From contig NZ_CP045644.1 in NCBI RefSeq assembly GCF_009498455.1, positions 558,001-622,000 of the forward strand: 64,000 nucleotides of DNA, given 5' to 3'. Positions 9,412 through 19,037 of this stretch are shown here, piece after piece. Each line of letters starts with the position of its first letter. The stretch's first letter is position 1. The position numbers were made by a program, and so were the translations under genes. The DNA comes from Variovorax paradoxus (lineage in GTDB: Bacteria; Pseudomonadota; Gammaproteobacteria; Burkholderiales; Burkholderiaceae_C). The notes beneath the pieces were generated by a model. It did no database searches. It was given only the letters and a program-made list of their open reading frames with translations, and was not told the origin of the DNA.

Positions 9412-10854
9412 TCAGCGCGACGCGGCAGCAACCGTGCCGCGCGCGCGTTCGAGGTCGTCCAGCCAGCGGGCATAGGCCTCGGCGCGCTCGCCGTCCGCAA
9501 GCCGCAGCAGCGCGGAAGGATGCAGGGTCACGAACACCGGCCTGCCATCGCGGCGCTCATGCAGCCACGCCCCGCGCTCGGCCTGCACCGCCACCGGTCG
9601 GCCCAGCAATGCGCGCGCCGCCGTGGCGCCGAGCGCCACCAGTCCTTCCGGCCTCACGAGCGATATCTCGCTGTCGAGCCAGTGCGCGCAGGCGTCGGCC
9701 TCGCGCTGCGCCGCGGTCTTGTGGATGCGGCGCTTGCCGCGCAGTTCGTACTTGAAATGCTTGACGGCATTGGCGAGGTACACGCTGTCGCGCGCCCAAC
9801 CCAGTTGCGCCATCGCGCGGTCGAGCAACTGGCCCGCCGGGCCGACGAAGGGCCGGCCGGTCAGGTCCTCCTGGTCGCCAGGTTGTTCCCCAACGAGCAT
9901 GTGTTGCGGCGCAAGCGGTCCCTCGCCGCACACGGCCTGCGTGGCGAGCGCGCCGATGGGACAGGCGCGGCAGGCGTGCGCGGCTGCGCGCAACTCGCCC
10001 AGGTCGGCGGGCGCCACGCCCTCGGCGGGCCGCACATGCAGTGCGATGGGCGCACGAATGCGCCGTGCGGCCGTCGGCGGCGCATCGATCATCGACTGGC
10101 TGCGCGCCTCGGCCGCGTCCGTGAGCGGCTGGATCAGCGCGGCCTCGGGCAGGTTGTGCCAGTAGCGGCGCGGCATCTCGCGCCGCATCATCGCGACCTT
10201 CAGGCGCGCCGGGTTGAAGATGTGTTCGTAGTAGGTGAGCCAGAGCTGCTCGCCCGCGTCGGGCGGCGGCTTCTCGCGGCGGTCGGCGCCGTCGCGGAAA
10301 GCCAGCGTCTCGCCGTTCCATTCGACACAGCGCTCGGGCGTGAGGATGGCCCAGCGCATCTGCGCGAAGCGGCGCGCGAAGAACGGCGCGTTGGCCTCGA
10401 CGATGTGGTGGTCGGGCTCGAACCAGGCGACGTGGCGCTCGAGCCCGTCATCGCCCACGACGCGGGTGAAGCGCACGAAGGCGCGCATCTTGTGGATGTC
10501 GCGGTGCACGGCCTTGGCCAGCAGCTGCGCCTGCAGCATGTCGGCGTCGAGCGGGTCGTGCCGCAGCGAGGGCTCGTGCGCGAGCCGCCACAGCAGGCGG
10601 TACATCAGGGCGAAGCGCTGCGGGTCGCGATGCAGGATCACGTCGCCGCACAGCGCGACGAAGGACGCGGGCACGGCGTGCGGCGTGCCCGCGACGAGCG
10701 GTGTGGGCGGCGCGTCGTTCGCCTCATCGAACCGGCCGGCAACCCGCTCCCCGTTCCATTCGACCTGCGCCGGCGGCACGCCCCCGGCCAGCAGCTGCCG
10801 CGCGTGACGGCGAAAGGCGTCGAGATCGATCGGGTCATCGAGCCGCACGTGCAT
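9412..10854 (-). CDS. UdgX-type uracil-DNA binding protein with N-terminal DUF4130 domain
   Basis: A 480-residue two-domain protein. Residues 1-245 form a DUF4130 domain (YRLLWRLAHEP..., FARRFAQMRWAI..., YYEHIFNPARLK); residues 280-480 are a family-4-like uracil-DNA glycosylase domain with cysteines C295, C298 and C309 for an Fe-S cluster, motif GEQPGDQED at 322-330 and HPSALL at 445-450. The loop KRRIH (374-378) is diagnostic of UdgX, whose histidine makes a covalent bond with the sugar at excised uracil in DNA (known for the mycobacterial protein). The start at 10854 lies 11 bp after the radical-SAM gene, so they form one operon, which carries a LexA box in front. Confidence 0.9.
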   Translation of the reverse strand: MHVRLDDPIDLDAFRRHARQLLAGGVPPAQVEWNGERVAGRFDEANDAPPTPLVAGTPHAVPASFVALCGDVILHRDPQRFALMYRLLWRLAHEPSLRHDPLDADMLQAQLLAKAVHRDIHKMRAFVRFTRVVGDDGLERHVAWFEPDHHIVEANAPFFARRFAQMRWAILTPERCVEWNGETLAFRDGADRREKPPPDAGEQLWLTYYEHIFNPARLKVAMMRREMPRRYWHNLPEAALIQPLTDAAEARSQSMIDAPPTAARRIRAPIALHVRPAEGVAPADLGELRAAAHACRACPIGALATQAVCGEGPLAPQHMLVGEQPGDQEDLTGRPFVGPAGQLLDRAMAQLGWARDSVYLANAVKHFKYELRGKRRIHKTAAQREADACAHWLDSEISLVRPEGLVALGATAARALLGRPVAVQAERGAWLHERRDGRPVFVTLHPSALLRLADGERAEAYARWLDDLERARGTVAAASR

Positions 10855-10865
10855 CGCGGGCCTGC

Positions 10866-12119
10866 TCAGAACAAGGCGGCTTGCGTCGGTTGCGCGGCAG
10901 GTACCGCCGCCGCCATGGCACCCGCCGCGGGCCGGTGCCCGTCGGCCACCACGAACGGCAGCACCTTGCGCGCGGGCACGTGCAGCCGCCGCAGGTCGTC
11001 GGCCCGCACCCGGCGCACGCGCCGCGCCTGCAGCAGCCGCTCGACCGCCTTCACGCCCAGGCCGGGCACGCGCAGCAGCATCTCGCGCGGCGCATGGTTC
11101 AGGTCGACCGGGAAACGCTCGGCATGCGCGAGCGCCCAGGCCATCTTGGGATCGACATCGAGCCGCAGCAGGCCGTCGGGCGCGGCCACAATTTCCTGGT
11201 GCTCGAAGCCGTAGAAGCGCATGAGCCAGTCGGCCTGGTAGAGCCGGTGTTCGCGCATCAGCGGCGGCGCGACCAGCGGCAGCGCGCGCGCCGCATCGGG
11301 GATGGGGCTGAAGGCCGAGTAGTACACGCGCTTGAGCTTGTAGGCGCCGTAGAGCGTGGCGCTGGAGGCGAGGATATGGCGGTCGTCGGTGGCGTCGGCG
11401 CCTACGATCATCTGCGTGCTCTGGCCCGCGGGCGCGAAGGGTGGTGGCTTCGCGGCGGTGGGCGCGGCGCCCGGCAGCGCGCGAATGGGCACCACGCGGC
11501 GCGCCTCCTCGCGCGTGTCGTCGATGCGCAGCCGCAGCCGCGCCATCGATCGCCGGATCGCGCTCTCGTCCTTCTCGGGCGCGAGCGCCTGCAGGCCTTC
11601 GGTGGTGGGCATCTCGACATTGATGCTGAGCCGGTCGGCATAACGGCCGGCGCGGGCGATGAGCTCGTCGCTGGCGTCGGGAATGGTCTTCAGGTGGATG
11701 TAGCCGCGGAAGTCGTGGTCTTCGCGCAGTTGGCGCGCCACCTCGACCACCTGCTCCATCGTGTGGTCGGGCGACTTGATGATCCCGCTGGAGAGAAACA
11801 GGCCCTCGATGCAGTTGCGGCGGTAGAAGTCGAGCGTGAGCTGCACCACTTCCTCGACGCGGAAACGCGCGCGCGGCACGTTGCTCGACGCGCGGTTGAC
11901 GCAATAGAGGCAGTCGTACTGGCAGTGGTTGGTAAGCAGCACCTTCAGGAGCGAGATGCAGCGGCCGTCGGGCGCGTAGCTGTGGCAGATGCCGGCGCCC
12001 TCTGTCGAGCCGATGCCGCGGCCGCCGAGCGAGTCGCGCGGCTGCGAGCCGCTGGACGCGCACGAGGCGTCGTACTTGGCGGCGTCCGCGAGGATGGCGA
12101 GTTTGCGCTGGATATCCAC
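10866..12119 (-). CDS. Putative DNA modification/repair radical SAM protein
   Basis: A radical SAM protein of 417 residues if it starts at the GTG at 12119. The longer frame to ATG 12188 would put the LexA box inside the coding region and adds no conserved residues. The [4Fe-4S]-SAM motif is CQYDCLYC (Cys66, Cys70, Cys73). A C-terminal helix-hairpin-helix (NHAPREMLLRVPGLGVKAVERLL) suggests DNA binding. This is the family found beside UdgX/DUF4130 in many bacteria (TIGR03916-type), with unknown chemistry. It is the first gene of a two-gene unit with UdgX 11 bp downstream, 19 bp from a LexA operator, so SOS control is expected. Confidence 0.88.
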   Translation of the reverse strand: MDIQRKLAILADAAKYDASCASSGSQPRDSLGGRGIGSTEGAGICHSYAPDGRCISLLKVLLTNHCQYDCLYCVNRASSNVPRARFRVEEVVQLTLDFYRRNCIEGLFLSSGIIKSPDHTMEQVVEVARQLREDHDFRGYIHLKTIPDASDELIARAGRYADRLSINVEMPTTEGLQALAPEKDESAIRRSMARLRLRIDDTREEARRVVPIRALPGAAPTAAKPPPFAPAGQSTQMIVGADATDDRHILASSATLYGAYKLKRVYYSAFSPIPDAARALPLVAPPLMREHRLYQADWLMRFYGFEHQEIVAAPDGLLRLDVDPKMAWALAHAERFPVDLNHAPREMLLRVPGLGVKAVERLLQARRVRRVRADDLRRLHVPARKVLPFVVADGHRPAAGAMAAAVPAAQPTQAALF

Positions 12120-12138
12120 GGTGGTGCTCGGCTGAAAA

Positions 12139-12158
12139 TACTGTATGAATATACAGTT
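12139..12158 (-). promoter_or_regulatory. LexA (SOS) box of radical-SAM/udgX operon
   Basis: TACTGTATGAATATACAGTT (plus-strand reading) matches the proteobacterial LexA consensus TACTGT-(AT)4-ACAGTA: the essential CTGT-N8-ACAG is perfect and the interior is AT-rich. It sits 19 bp before the proposed GTG start at 12119 and about 70 bp after the end of the LysR gene, exactly where an SOS operator for this operon should be. Confidence 0.88.
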
Positions 12159-12227
12159 TTCGAGAGCCCATGTCGGAAGAAGGCGCACGCTGGCGCCGGC
12201 ACCGGGCCTGCCGGCCGGGCCAGTCGT

Positions 12228-13142
12228 CTACTGCGGCGAGTGCGCCTCGGCTTCTTCCGGCCGCACCCGCGCCAGGATGAAATCGATGAACGTCCGGATC
12301 GCCCGCGTGTGCTGGCGGTTCGGCATGTAGAGCATGAACATCTGGGTGCCGAAGATCGACAGGCGCCAGTCGTCCAGCGTGGTCACCACGTCGCCGCGGC
12401 GCACGTCTTCCTGCACCACGTAGTCGGGCACGAGGCCCACGCCCAGGCCCGCGAGGATGGCCTGGCGCAGGAACAGAAAGTTCTCCGAGATCAGCGTCGG
12501 CTCCAGGATCACCTCGCGCCGCGTCTCGCCCTGGTAGGCCGAGATGCGCAGCTGCCGGCCGATGACGGCGGCCGTGACCACCGGCGTGGCGCGCAGCGCG
12601 TCAAGCTGCACAGGCAGCGGGTGGCGCTCGGCGTACGCGCGCGTGGCACAGGCCACATAGCGCACCGGGCCCATCTCGCGCGCCACGAGGTTCTGCGGCG
12701 GCTCGGGAATCACGCGGATGGCGATGTCGACCTCGTCGCGCAGCAAATCTTCGATGCGGTTCTCGAACACCACGTCGAGCACGATGCCGGGGTACTGGCG
12801 CTTGAAGTCGATGAGCCAGTCGGCCATCACGAGCTGGCCGTAGCCGCTGGGCACGCTCAGGCGCACGCGGCCCTGCAGGCCCTCGCCCAGCGCGGTGACC
12901 GATTCGCGCGCCGCCAGCAGCTCGGTCTGGATGGCCACGCCGTGCTGGTACAGCCGCAGGCCGATCTCGGTGGGCTCGGCGCGGCGGGTGGTGCGCCGGA
13001 TCAGCTGCGCGCCGACCGAGCGCTCCAGCTGGTTCAGGTGGTAGCTGACGTTGGCGCGGGTCATCTTGAGCCGGCGGGCCGCCGCGCTCAGGTTGCCCGC
13101 GTCAAGGATTTCCACCAGCAAGGTGAGCGATTGCAGGTCCAT
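12228..13142 (-). CDS. LysR-family transcriptional regulator
   Basis: A 304-residue LysR regulator. The N-terminal winged HTH is visible as [24 protein letters not shown] (residues 17-40), followed by the co-inducer domain. The HTH has [13 protein letters not shown] where many have SQPAVSRQIRxLE, placing it in the group that resembles CrgA/AaeR-type regulators. It is divergent from the acyl-CoA operon starting at 13298, with TGTCAA half-sites in the 155 bp between, so it most likely senses an acyl-CoA or dicarboxylate and controls that operon as well as itself. Confidence 0.92.
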   Translation of the reverse strand: MDLQSLTLLVEILDAGNLSAAARRLKMTRANVSYHLNQLERSVGAQLIRRTTRRAEPTEIGLRLYQHGVAIQTELLAARESVTALGEGLQGRVRLSVPSGYGQLVMADWLIDFKRQYPGIVLDVVFENRIEDLLRDEVDIAIRVIPEPPQNLVAREMGPVRYVACATRAYAERHPLPVQLDALRATPVVTAAVIGRQLRISAYQGETRREVILEPTLISENFLFLRQAILAGLGVGLVPDYVVQEDVRRGDVVTTLDDWRLSIFGTQMFMLYMPNRQHTRAIRTFIDFILARVRPEEAEAHSPQ

Positions 13143-13152
13143 GGGCGGATTG

Positions 13153-13199
13153 TGTCAAAAATTCTTTGACAGTCTGTCAACCACCTATGCAATTGTCAA
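13153..13199. promoter_or_regulatory. Divergent operator/promoter region with repeated TGTCAA half-sites
   Basis: In the intergenic region between the LysR gene and the acyl-CoA operon, TGTCAA occurs at 13153-13158, 13175-13180 and 13194-13199. The 15-bp TTGACAGTCTGTCAA at 13166-13180 is a perfect palindrome around one base, fitting a LysR T-N11-A site. Its left arm is also a consensus -35 TTGACA for the plus strand, with TGCAAT 16 bp downstream (13188-13193) as a possible -10. Binding at the palindrome would thus cover the operon's -35. Confidence 0.6.
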
Positions 13200-13297
13200 A
13201 GCCGAGATACCGGCCAAGAATGCAGGGCTCCCCAGAGCCCCGGACCCCTCGGCTTCACGAGGGCCTGCCACGCAAGCAAGAGACAAGCGACACGCAC

Positions 13298-15433
13298 ATG
13301 GCCACCCCCACTCCCAGCCCTTCCACGTCCAACGGTCCCGTCACCTTCCAGCGTCAAGGCGACGTGTGTGTGGTGACCATCGACAACCCGCCCGTCAACG
13401 CCCTGGGCGTGGATGTGCGCCGCGGCCTGGCCGCCGCCATCGACGCGGCCGAGGCCGACAGCGGCGCCAAGGCGGTGCTGATCGTCGGTGCGGGCCGCAA
13501 CTTCATCGCCGGCGCGGACATCCGCGAGTTCGGCCAGGCCCCGCAGCAGCCCTCGCTGCCCGAGGTCTGCCTGAAGATCGAGAACTGCACCAAGCCGGTG
13601 GTCGCCGCCATCCATGGCGCCGCGCTCGGCGGCGGCCTGGAGATTGCGCTGTCGGCGCACTACCGCCTCGCCTCCCCCACCGCCAAGCTGGGCCTGCCCG
13701 AAGTGGCGCTGGGCCTGCTGCCCGGCTCGGGCGGCACGCAGCGCGCACCGCGCCTCATCGGCGTGAAGCCCGCGCTCGAACTGATGCTCAGCGGCCGCCA
13801 TGCGGGCGCCAAGGAAGCGCTGACGCTCGGCCTCGTCGACCGCCTCGGCACCGACGCCGACGCACGCGCCGAAGGCCTCGCCTACGCGCAGGAACTGGTC
13901 GCCGCCAACGCCCCGGTGCGCCGCACGCGCGAAGCGGCCGGCCTGGCCGACAAGGACGCAGCCCGCGCCGCCCTCGATGCCGCGCGCGCCGACACCGCCA
14001 AGAAGAGCCGCGGCCTGTTCTCCCCGATGAAGATCGTCGAAGCCGTCGAAGGCGCACTCACGCTGCCCTTCGACGAAGGCATGGCGCTCGAACGCCAACT
14101 GTTCCTGCAGTGCATCGACAGCCCGCAGCGCGCCGGCCTGATCCACGCCTTCTTCGCCGAGCGCGAAGTGCTGAAGGCGCCCGAGACCCGTTCGGCCAGC
14201 CCGCGCGCGCTCGCCTCGGCCGGCATCGTCGGCGGCGGCACCATGGGTGCGGGCATTGCCGTGGCCATGCTCGACGCGGGCCTGCCGGTGACCATGGTCG
14301 AGCGCGACGAGCCCAGCCTCGCGCGCGGCCGTGCGCACGTCGAGAAGGTGTACGACGGCCTCATCGCCAAGGGCCGCATGACACCCGAAGCCAAGGCCGC
14401 CGTGATGGCGCGCTTCTCGGGCTCGACGAGCTACGACGCGTTCGCCAATGTCGACATCGTGGTCGAGGCCGTGTTCGAGGAAATGGGCGTCAAGAAGGCC
14501 GTGTTCGCCGAACTCGACCGCGTGTGCAAGAAGGGCGCTGTGCTCGCCACCAACACCTCGTACCTGGACATCGACGAGATCGCCGCCAGCATCTCGCGTC
14601 CGCAGGACGTGGTGGGCCTGCACTTCTTCTCACCCGCCAACATCATGAAGCTGCTGGAGATCGTGGTGCCCGCCAAGGTGAGCGCCGACGTGGTCGCCAC
14701 CGGCTTCGAACTCGCGAAGAAATTGAAGAAGGTGCCCGTGCGCGCCGGCGTGTGCGACGGCTTCATCGGCAACCGCATCCTGGCCGTGTACCGCCAGGCC
14801 GCCGACCACATGATGGAAGACGGCGCCTCGCCCTACGAGATCGACGCGGCCGTGCGCAACTTCGGCTACCCGATGGGCCCGTTCCAGGTGTCCGACCTGG
14901 CCGGCGGCGACATCGGCTGGGCCACGCGCAAGCGCAAGGCCGCCACGCGCGACCCGCAGGCGCGCTACGTGCAGGTGGCCGACCGCATCTGCGAGCGCGG
15001 CTGGTTCGGCCAGAAGACGCAGCGCGGCTACTACCTGTACCCCGAAGGCGCGCGCACCGGCGTGCCCGACCCCGAGGTGCTGGCCATCATCGACGCCGAG
15101 CGCGAGCGCGCCGGCATCACGCCGCGCAAATTCACCGAAGAAGAAATCATGCGCCGCTACATGGCCGCCATGGTCAACGAAGGCGCGAATGTCGTGCTCC
15201 AGCGCATCGCGCTGCGCCCGCTCGACGTCGACGTGACCTTCCTCTATGGCTACGGCTTCCCGCGCCACCGCGGCGGCCCCATGAAGTACGCCGACACCGT
15301 GGGCCTGCCCAAGGTGCTGGCCGACATCCGCGAGTTCGCCAAGGCCGATCCGATTTTCTGGAAGCCGTCGCCGCTGCTCGTGGAGCTGGTCGAACGCGGC
15401 GCCGATTTCGCCAGCCTCAACAAATCCGAGTAA
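13298..15433 (+). CDS. Enoyl-CoA hydratase/3-hydroxyacyl-CoA dehydrogenase fusion (PimF/FadJ-like)
   Basis: A 711-residue bifunctional beta-oxidation enzyme. Crotonase domain first: IAGADIREF (oxyanion half) and [11 protein letters not shown] near residues 104-118; then the NAD domain with [10 protein letters not shown] near residue 311 and the C-terminal HAD domains ([21 protein letters not shown]). It hydrates enoyl-CoA and oxidises 3-hydroxyacyl-CoA. Domain order is the reverse of the 799-residue protein at 53.5-55.9 kb. The ATG at 13298 is preferred to the open-frame start at 13166, which overlaps the operator. It is the first gene of the operon; a pim-like role in dicarboxylyl-CoA oxidation is inferred from gene order. 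Confidence 0.9.
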   Translation: MATPTPSPSTSNGPVTFQRQGDVCVVTIDNPPVNALGVDVRRGLAAAIDAAEADSGAKAVLIVGAGRNFIAGADIREFGQAPQQPSLPEVCLKIENCTKPVVAAIHGAALGGGLEIALSAHYRLASPTAKLGLPEVALGLLPGSGGTQRAPRLIGVKPALELMLSGRHAGAKEALTLGLVDRLGTDADARAEGLAYAQELVAANAPVRRTREAAGLADKDAARAALDAARADTAKKSRGLFSPMKIVEAVEGALTLPFDEGMALERQLFLQCIDSPQRAGLIHAFFAEREVLKAPETRSASPRALASAGIVGGGTMGAGIAVAMLDAGLPVTMVERDEPSLARGRAHVEKVYDGLIAKGRMTPEAKAAVMARFSGSTSYDAFANVDIVVEAVFEEMGVKKAVFAELDRVCKKGAVLATNTSYLDIDEIAASISRPQDVVGLHFFSPANIMKLLEIVVPAKVSADVVATGFELAKKLKKVPVRAGVCDGFIGNRILAVYRQAADHMMEDGASPYEIDAAVRNFGYPMGPFQVSDLAGGDIGWATRKRKAATRDPQARYVQVADRICERGWFGQKTQRGYYLYPEGARTGVPDPEVLAIIDAERERAGITPRKFTEEEIMRRYMAAMVNEGANVVLQRIALRPLDVDVTFLYGYGFPRHRGGPMKYADTVGLPKVLADIREFAKADPIFWKPSPLLVELVERGADFASLNKSE

Positions 15434-15465
15434 CCGTTAGAGCCCACCGTCCAGGAGACAAACCC

Positions 15466-16656
15466 ATGCGTGAAGCCGTCATCGTTTCTACCGCCCGCAC
15501 CCCGCTCACCAAGGCGCACCGCGGCGAATTCAACATCACCTCCGGCGCCACGCTGGCCTCGTTCGCGGTGAAGGCCGCGGTCGAGCGCTCGGGCCTGGAC
15601 CCGGCCCTGATCGAAGACGCGATCCTCGGCTGCGGCTACCCCGAAGGCACCACCGGCCGCAACATCGCGCGCCAGTCGATCATCCGTTCGGGCCTGCCCA
15701 TCAGCATCGCCGGCACCACGGTGAACCGCTTCTGCGCCTCGGGCCTGCAGGCGATTGCCATGGCCGCCGGCCGCATCGTGGTGGACGGCGCGCCGGCCAT
15801 GATCGCGGGCGGCGTGGAAAGCATCTCGCAGATCCGTGGCCGCAGCCCCGGCGACGGTGGCGACCTCAGCCTGGACCCGTGGATCGTCGAACACAAGCCC
15901 GAGCTGTACATGGCGATGATCGACACCGCCGACATCGTGGCCAAGCGCTACAACATCAGCCGCGAAGCGCAGGACCGCTTCTCCGCCGAAAGCCAGCGCA
16001 AGACCGAAGAAGCGCAACTGGCCGGCCGCTACAAGGACGAGATCGTGGCCTGCACCACCACGATGGCCGTGACCGACAAGGACACCAAGGAAGTCACGCA
16101 CCGCGAAGTCACCGCCACGGAAGACAACTGCAACCGCCGCGGCACCACCTACGAAGCGCTGGCCAAGCTCAAGCCCGTCATGGGCGAAGACAAGTTCATC
16201 ACCGCCGGCAACGCCTCGCAGCTGTCCGACGGCGCCTCGGCCTGCGTGATGATGGAAGCCAAGGACGCCGAGCGCGCCAACCTCAAGCCGCTGGGCGCGT
16301 TCCGCGGCCTGGCGCTGGCCGGCTGCGAGCCCGACGAGATGGGCATCGGCCCGGTCTTCGCCGTGCCCAAGCTGCTCGCGCGCCACGGCCTGAAGGTGCA
16401 GGACATCGACCTGTGGGAACTCAACGAAGCCTTCGCTTCGCAGTCGATCTACTGCCAGGAGAAGCTGGGCATTCCGTCGGAACGCCTGAACGTGAACGGC
16501 GGCGCGATCTCCATCGGCCACCCCTTCGGCATGACCGGCGCGCGCCTCACGGGCCACGTGCTCATCGAAGGCAAGCGCCGGGGCGCCAAGTACGCCGTGG
16601 TCACGATGTGCATCGCCGGCGGCATGGGCGCCGCTGGTCTGTTCGAAATCTACTGA
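15466..16656 (+). CDS. Acetyl-CoA C-acyltransferase (thiolase)
   Basis: A 396-residue thiolase that cleaves 3-oxoacyl-CoA with CoA to acetyl-CoA and a shortened acyl-CoA. Acylated Cys90 is in NRFCASGLQ; the other catalytic motifs are [15 protein letters not shown] and the C-terminal CIAGGMG. A good ribosome site (AGGAG) lies before the ATG at 15466, 32 bp after the dehydrogenase fusion. The length matches the biosynthetic/degradative thiolase family. In the pim cluster of Rhodopseudomonas a thiolase (PimB) belongs to the same gene set; equivalence is inferred from context. Confidence 0.92.
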   Translation: MREAVIVSTARTPLTKAHRGEFNITSGATLASFAVKAAVERSGLDPALIEDAILGCGYPEGTTGRNIARQSIIRSGLPISIAGTTVNRFCASGLQAIAMAAGRIVVDGAPAMIAGGVESISQIRGRSPGDGGDLSLDPWIVEHKPELYMAMIDTADIVAKRYNISREAQDRFSAESQRKTEEAQLAGRYKDEIVACTTTMAVTDKDTKEVTHREVTATEDNCNRRGTTYEALAKLKPVMGEDKFITAGNASQLSDGASACVMMEAKDAERANLKPLGAFRGLALAGCEPDEMGIGPVFAVPKLLARHGLKVQDIDLWELNEAFASQSIYCQEKLGIPSERLNVNGGAISIGHPFGMTGARLTGHVLIEGKRRGAKYAVVTMCIAGGMGAAGLFEIY

Positions 16657-16674
16657 TTCATTGAGGAGTCCGCG

Positions 16675-17883
16675 ATGGACCTGAACTTCACGACCGAAGA
16701 AGAAGCCTTCCGCAGCGAAGTGCGCACCTTCCTGGCGGACAAGCTGCCTGCGCGGCTGTCCGACAAGGTGCGCGGCGGCAAGATCCTGGAAAAGGCCGAC
16801 ATGCAGGAATGGCACGCCATCCTGAACGCGCGCGGCTGGCTCGCCAACCACTGGCCCGAGCAGTACGGCGGACCCGGCTGGACGGCGGTGGAGAAGTTCA
16901 TCTTCGAACACGAGTGCGCGCTGGCCTTTGCACCGCGCATCGTGCCCTTCGGCGTCAACATGCTGGGCCCGGTGCTCATCAAGTACGGCAACGAAGCACA
17001 GAAGCGCTACTGGCTGCCGCGCATCCTGAGCGGCGCCGACTGGTGGTGCCAGGGTTATTCAGAACCCGGCGCGGGCTCCGACCTGGCCGCGGTGAAGACC
17101 ACGGCCGTGCGCGGCATCGACGCACAGGGCGACCACTACATCGTCAACGGCCAGAAGACCTGGACCACGCTGGGCCAGCACGCCAACATGATCTTCTGCC
17201 TGGTGCGCACCAACCGCGAGGCGAAGAAGCAGGAAGGCATCAGCTTCCTGCTGGTCGACATGACCTCGCCCGGCGTGGAAGTGCGCCCGATCATCACGCT
17301 CGACGGCGAGCATGAAGTCAATGAGGTGTTCTTCTCCGACGTGCGCGTGCCCGCCGAGAACCTCGTGGGCGAAGAGAACAAGGGCTGGACCTGCGCCAAG
17401 TACCTGCTGACCTACGAACGCACCAACATCGCGGGCGTGGGCTTTTCGGTGGCCGCACTCGAACAGCTCAAGGGCATCGCCGCGTCGCAAACCAGGAACG
17501 GCAAGCCGCTCGCCGAAGACCCGGCCTTCGCGGCACGCCTGGCACGTGTCGAGATCGACCTGGAGAACATGAAGACGACCAACCTGCGCGTGATCGCGGC
17601 CGTGGCCGGCGGCGGCGTGCCCGGTGCGGAAAGCTCGATGCTGAAGATTCGCGGCACGGAAATTCGCCAGGAGATCTCGTCGCTCGCGCGCCGTGCCATG
17701 GGCGTGTACGGACGGCCCTTCATCGAGGAGGCGCTGCACGACGGCTTCGACGGCGAGACCTTCGGCCCCGCCTACGCGTCGGCCGCAGCTTCGCGCTACT
17801 TCAACAACCGCAAGCTGTCGATCTTCGGCGGCTCGAACGAAATCCAGAAGAACATCATCAGCAAGATGATCCTGGGCCTGTAA
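16675..17883 (+). CDS. Acyl-CoA dehydrogenase, large subunit type (PimC-like)
   Basis: A 402-residue FAD acyl-CoA dehydrogenase. Seen: YSEPGAGSDLAAV (substrate/flavin motif), VNGQKTWTTLGQHA, and C-terminal SIFGGSNEIQKNIISKMILGL. The usual catalytic YEGT glutamate is replaced: FGGS stands there. A candidate base is Glu248 in TYERTN, the position used by isovaleryl-CoA dehydrogenase-like enzymes. It lies 11 bp before a second, shorter dehydrogenase that lacks the same motif, suggesting a mixed alpha2beta2 enzyme like pimeloyl-CoA dehydrogenase PimC/PimD. Electrons would go to the EtfBA encoded 7 kb downstream in the same run. Confidence 0.9.
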   Translation: MDLNFTTEEEAFRSEVRTFLADKLPARLSDKVRGGKILEKADMQEWHAILNARGWLANHWPEQYGGPGWTAVEKFIFEHECALAFAPRIVPFGVNMLGPVLIKYGNEAQKRYWLPRILSGADWWCQGYSEPGAGSDLAAVKTTAVRGIDAQGDHYIVNGQKTWTTLGQHANMIFCLVRTNREAKKQEGISFLLVDMTSPGVEVRPIITLDGEHEVNEVFFSDVRVPAENLVGEENKGWTCAKYLLTYERTNIAGVGFSVAALEQLKGIAASQTRNGKPLAEDPAFAARLARVEIDLENMKTTNLRVIAAVAGGGVPGAESSMLKIRGTEIRQEISSLARRAMGVYGRPFIEEALHDGFDGETFGPAYASAAASRYFNNRKLSIFGGSNEIQKNIISKMILGL

Positions 17884-17894
17884 GGAGACATGCA

Positions 17895-19037
17895 ATGAAC
17901 TTCGAACATTCCGAAGACCGGCGCATGCTGGCCGACAGCCTGAACCGCTTCATCGCCGAGCAGTACGCCTTCGATGCACGCGACCGCATCGCAAAGTCCG
18001 AGCACGGCTTCAGCAAAGAGATCTTCCAGAACTTCGCCGAGCTCGGCGTGATCGGCGCGCTGTTCAGCGAAGCCGACGGCGGCTTCGGCGGCAGCGGCTT
18101 CGACATCGCCGTGGTCTTCGAAGCGCTGGGCCGCGGCCTCGTGGTCGAGCCGCTGCTGGGCGCCGTGATGGTCGGCGAGGCGATCAGCGCCGCCGGCAGC
18201 GATGCGCAGAAAGAGAAGATCGGCGACATCGTCAACGGCGTGACCGTAGCGGCCTTTGCACACGACGAAGCCGACACGCACTACGAACGCACGCGCGTGG
18301 CCACCAAGGCCGAACGCAGCGGCGACGGCTGGGTGCTCAAGGGCGCCAAGGCCGTGGTGCCGCAAGGCGAGCAGGCCGACCTGTTCCTGGTCTCGGCCCG
18401 CACCTCGGGCAACGTCGATGACGAAGCCGGCATCTCGCTGTTCCTCGTGCCCGCAAAAACCGCCGGCCTCACCGTGCGCGGCTGCCCCGCGATCGACGGG
18501 GGCCGCGTGGCCGAACTCACGCTCGACGGCGTGACGCTCGGCGCCGACGCGCTGCTGGGCGCCGAAGGCCAGGGCGCTGCGACGCTGGAACGCGCCATCG
18601 GCCGCGGCGTGCTCGCGCTGTGCGCCGAAGCGCTGGGCGCGATGGAAGCCGCCAAGACCGCCACGCTCGAGTACCTGCGCACGCGCAAGCAGTTCGGCAT
18701 CCTCATCGGCAGCTTCCAGGCCCTGCAACATCGCATGGCCGACCTGCTGCTCGAGATCGAACAGGCCCGCTCGGCCGTGATCAACGCCGCCGCCGCCATC
18801 GACGGCAGCGACCGCGTGGCGCGCGAGCGCGCACTGTCGGCCGCCAAGTTCAGCATCGGCCGCATCGGCGCACTGGTGGCGGAAGAAAGCATCCAGATGC
18901 ACGGCGGCATCGGCATGACGTGGGAGCTGCCGCTGCCCCACTACGCCAAGCGCCTCGTGATGATCGACCACCAGCTCGGCGACGAAGACCACCACCTGCA
19001 GCGCTACATCGCGCTCGGCAAGGAGCTTGCAGCATGA
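17895..19037 (+). CDS. Acyl-CoA dehydrogenase, small subunit type (PimD-like)
   Basis: A 380-residue acyl-CoA dehydrogenase paralogue opening MNFEHSEDRRMLADSLNRF. Its C-terminal IQMHGGIGMTWELPLPHYAKR is the form seen in partner subunits of heteromeric enzymes (PimD, actinobacterial FadE pairs). It has no YEGT catalytic glutamate. It probably supplies part of the flavin site to the 402-residue subunit encoded just upstream. Its stop overlaps the start of the hydratase gene by 4 bp (ATGA), so translation is coupled. Confidence 0.88.
   Translation: MNFEHSEDRRMLADSLNRFIAEQYAFDARDRIAKSEHGFSKEIFQNFAELGVIGALFSEADGGFGGSGFDIAVVFEALGRGLVVEPLLGAVMVGEAISAAGSDAQKEKIGDIVNGVTVAAFAHDEADTHYERTRVATKAERSGDGWVLKGAKAVVPQGEQADLFLVSARTSGNVDDEAGISLFLVPAKTAGLTVRGCPAIDGGRVAELTLDGVTLGADALLGAEGQGAATLERAIGRGVLALCAEALGAMEAAKTATLEYLRTRKQFGILIGSFQALQHRMADLLLEIEQARSAVINAAAAIDGSDRVARERALSAAKFSIGRIGALVAEESIQMHGGIGMTWELPLPHYAKRLVMIDHQLGDEDHHLQRYIALGKELAA

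Noticed and set aside
12120..12188. Upstream ATG start at 12188 for the radical SAM gene
   Set aside because: It would place the LexA box inside the coding region, adding residues with no conserved character; the GTG at 12119 is preferred.
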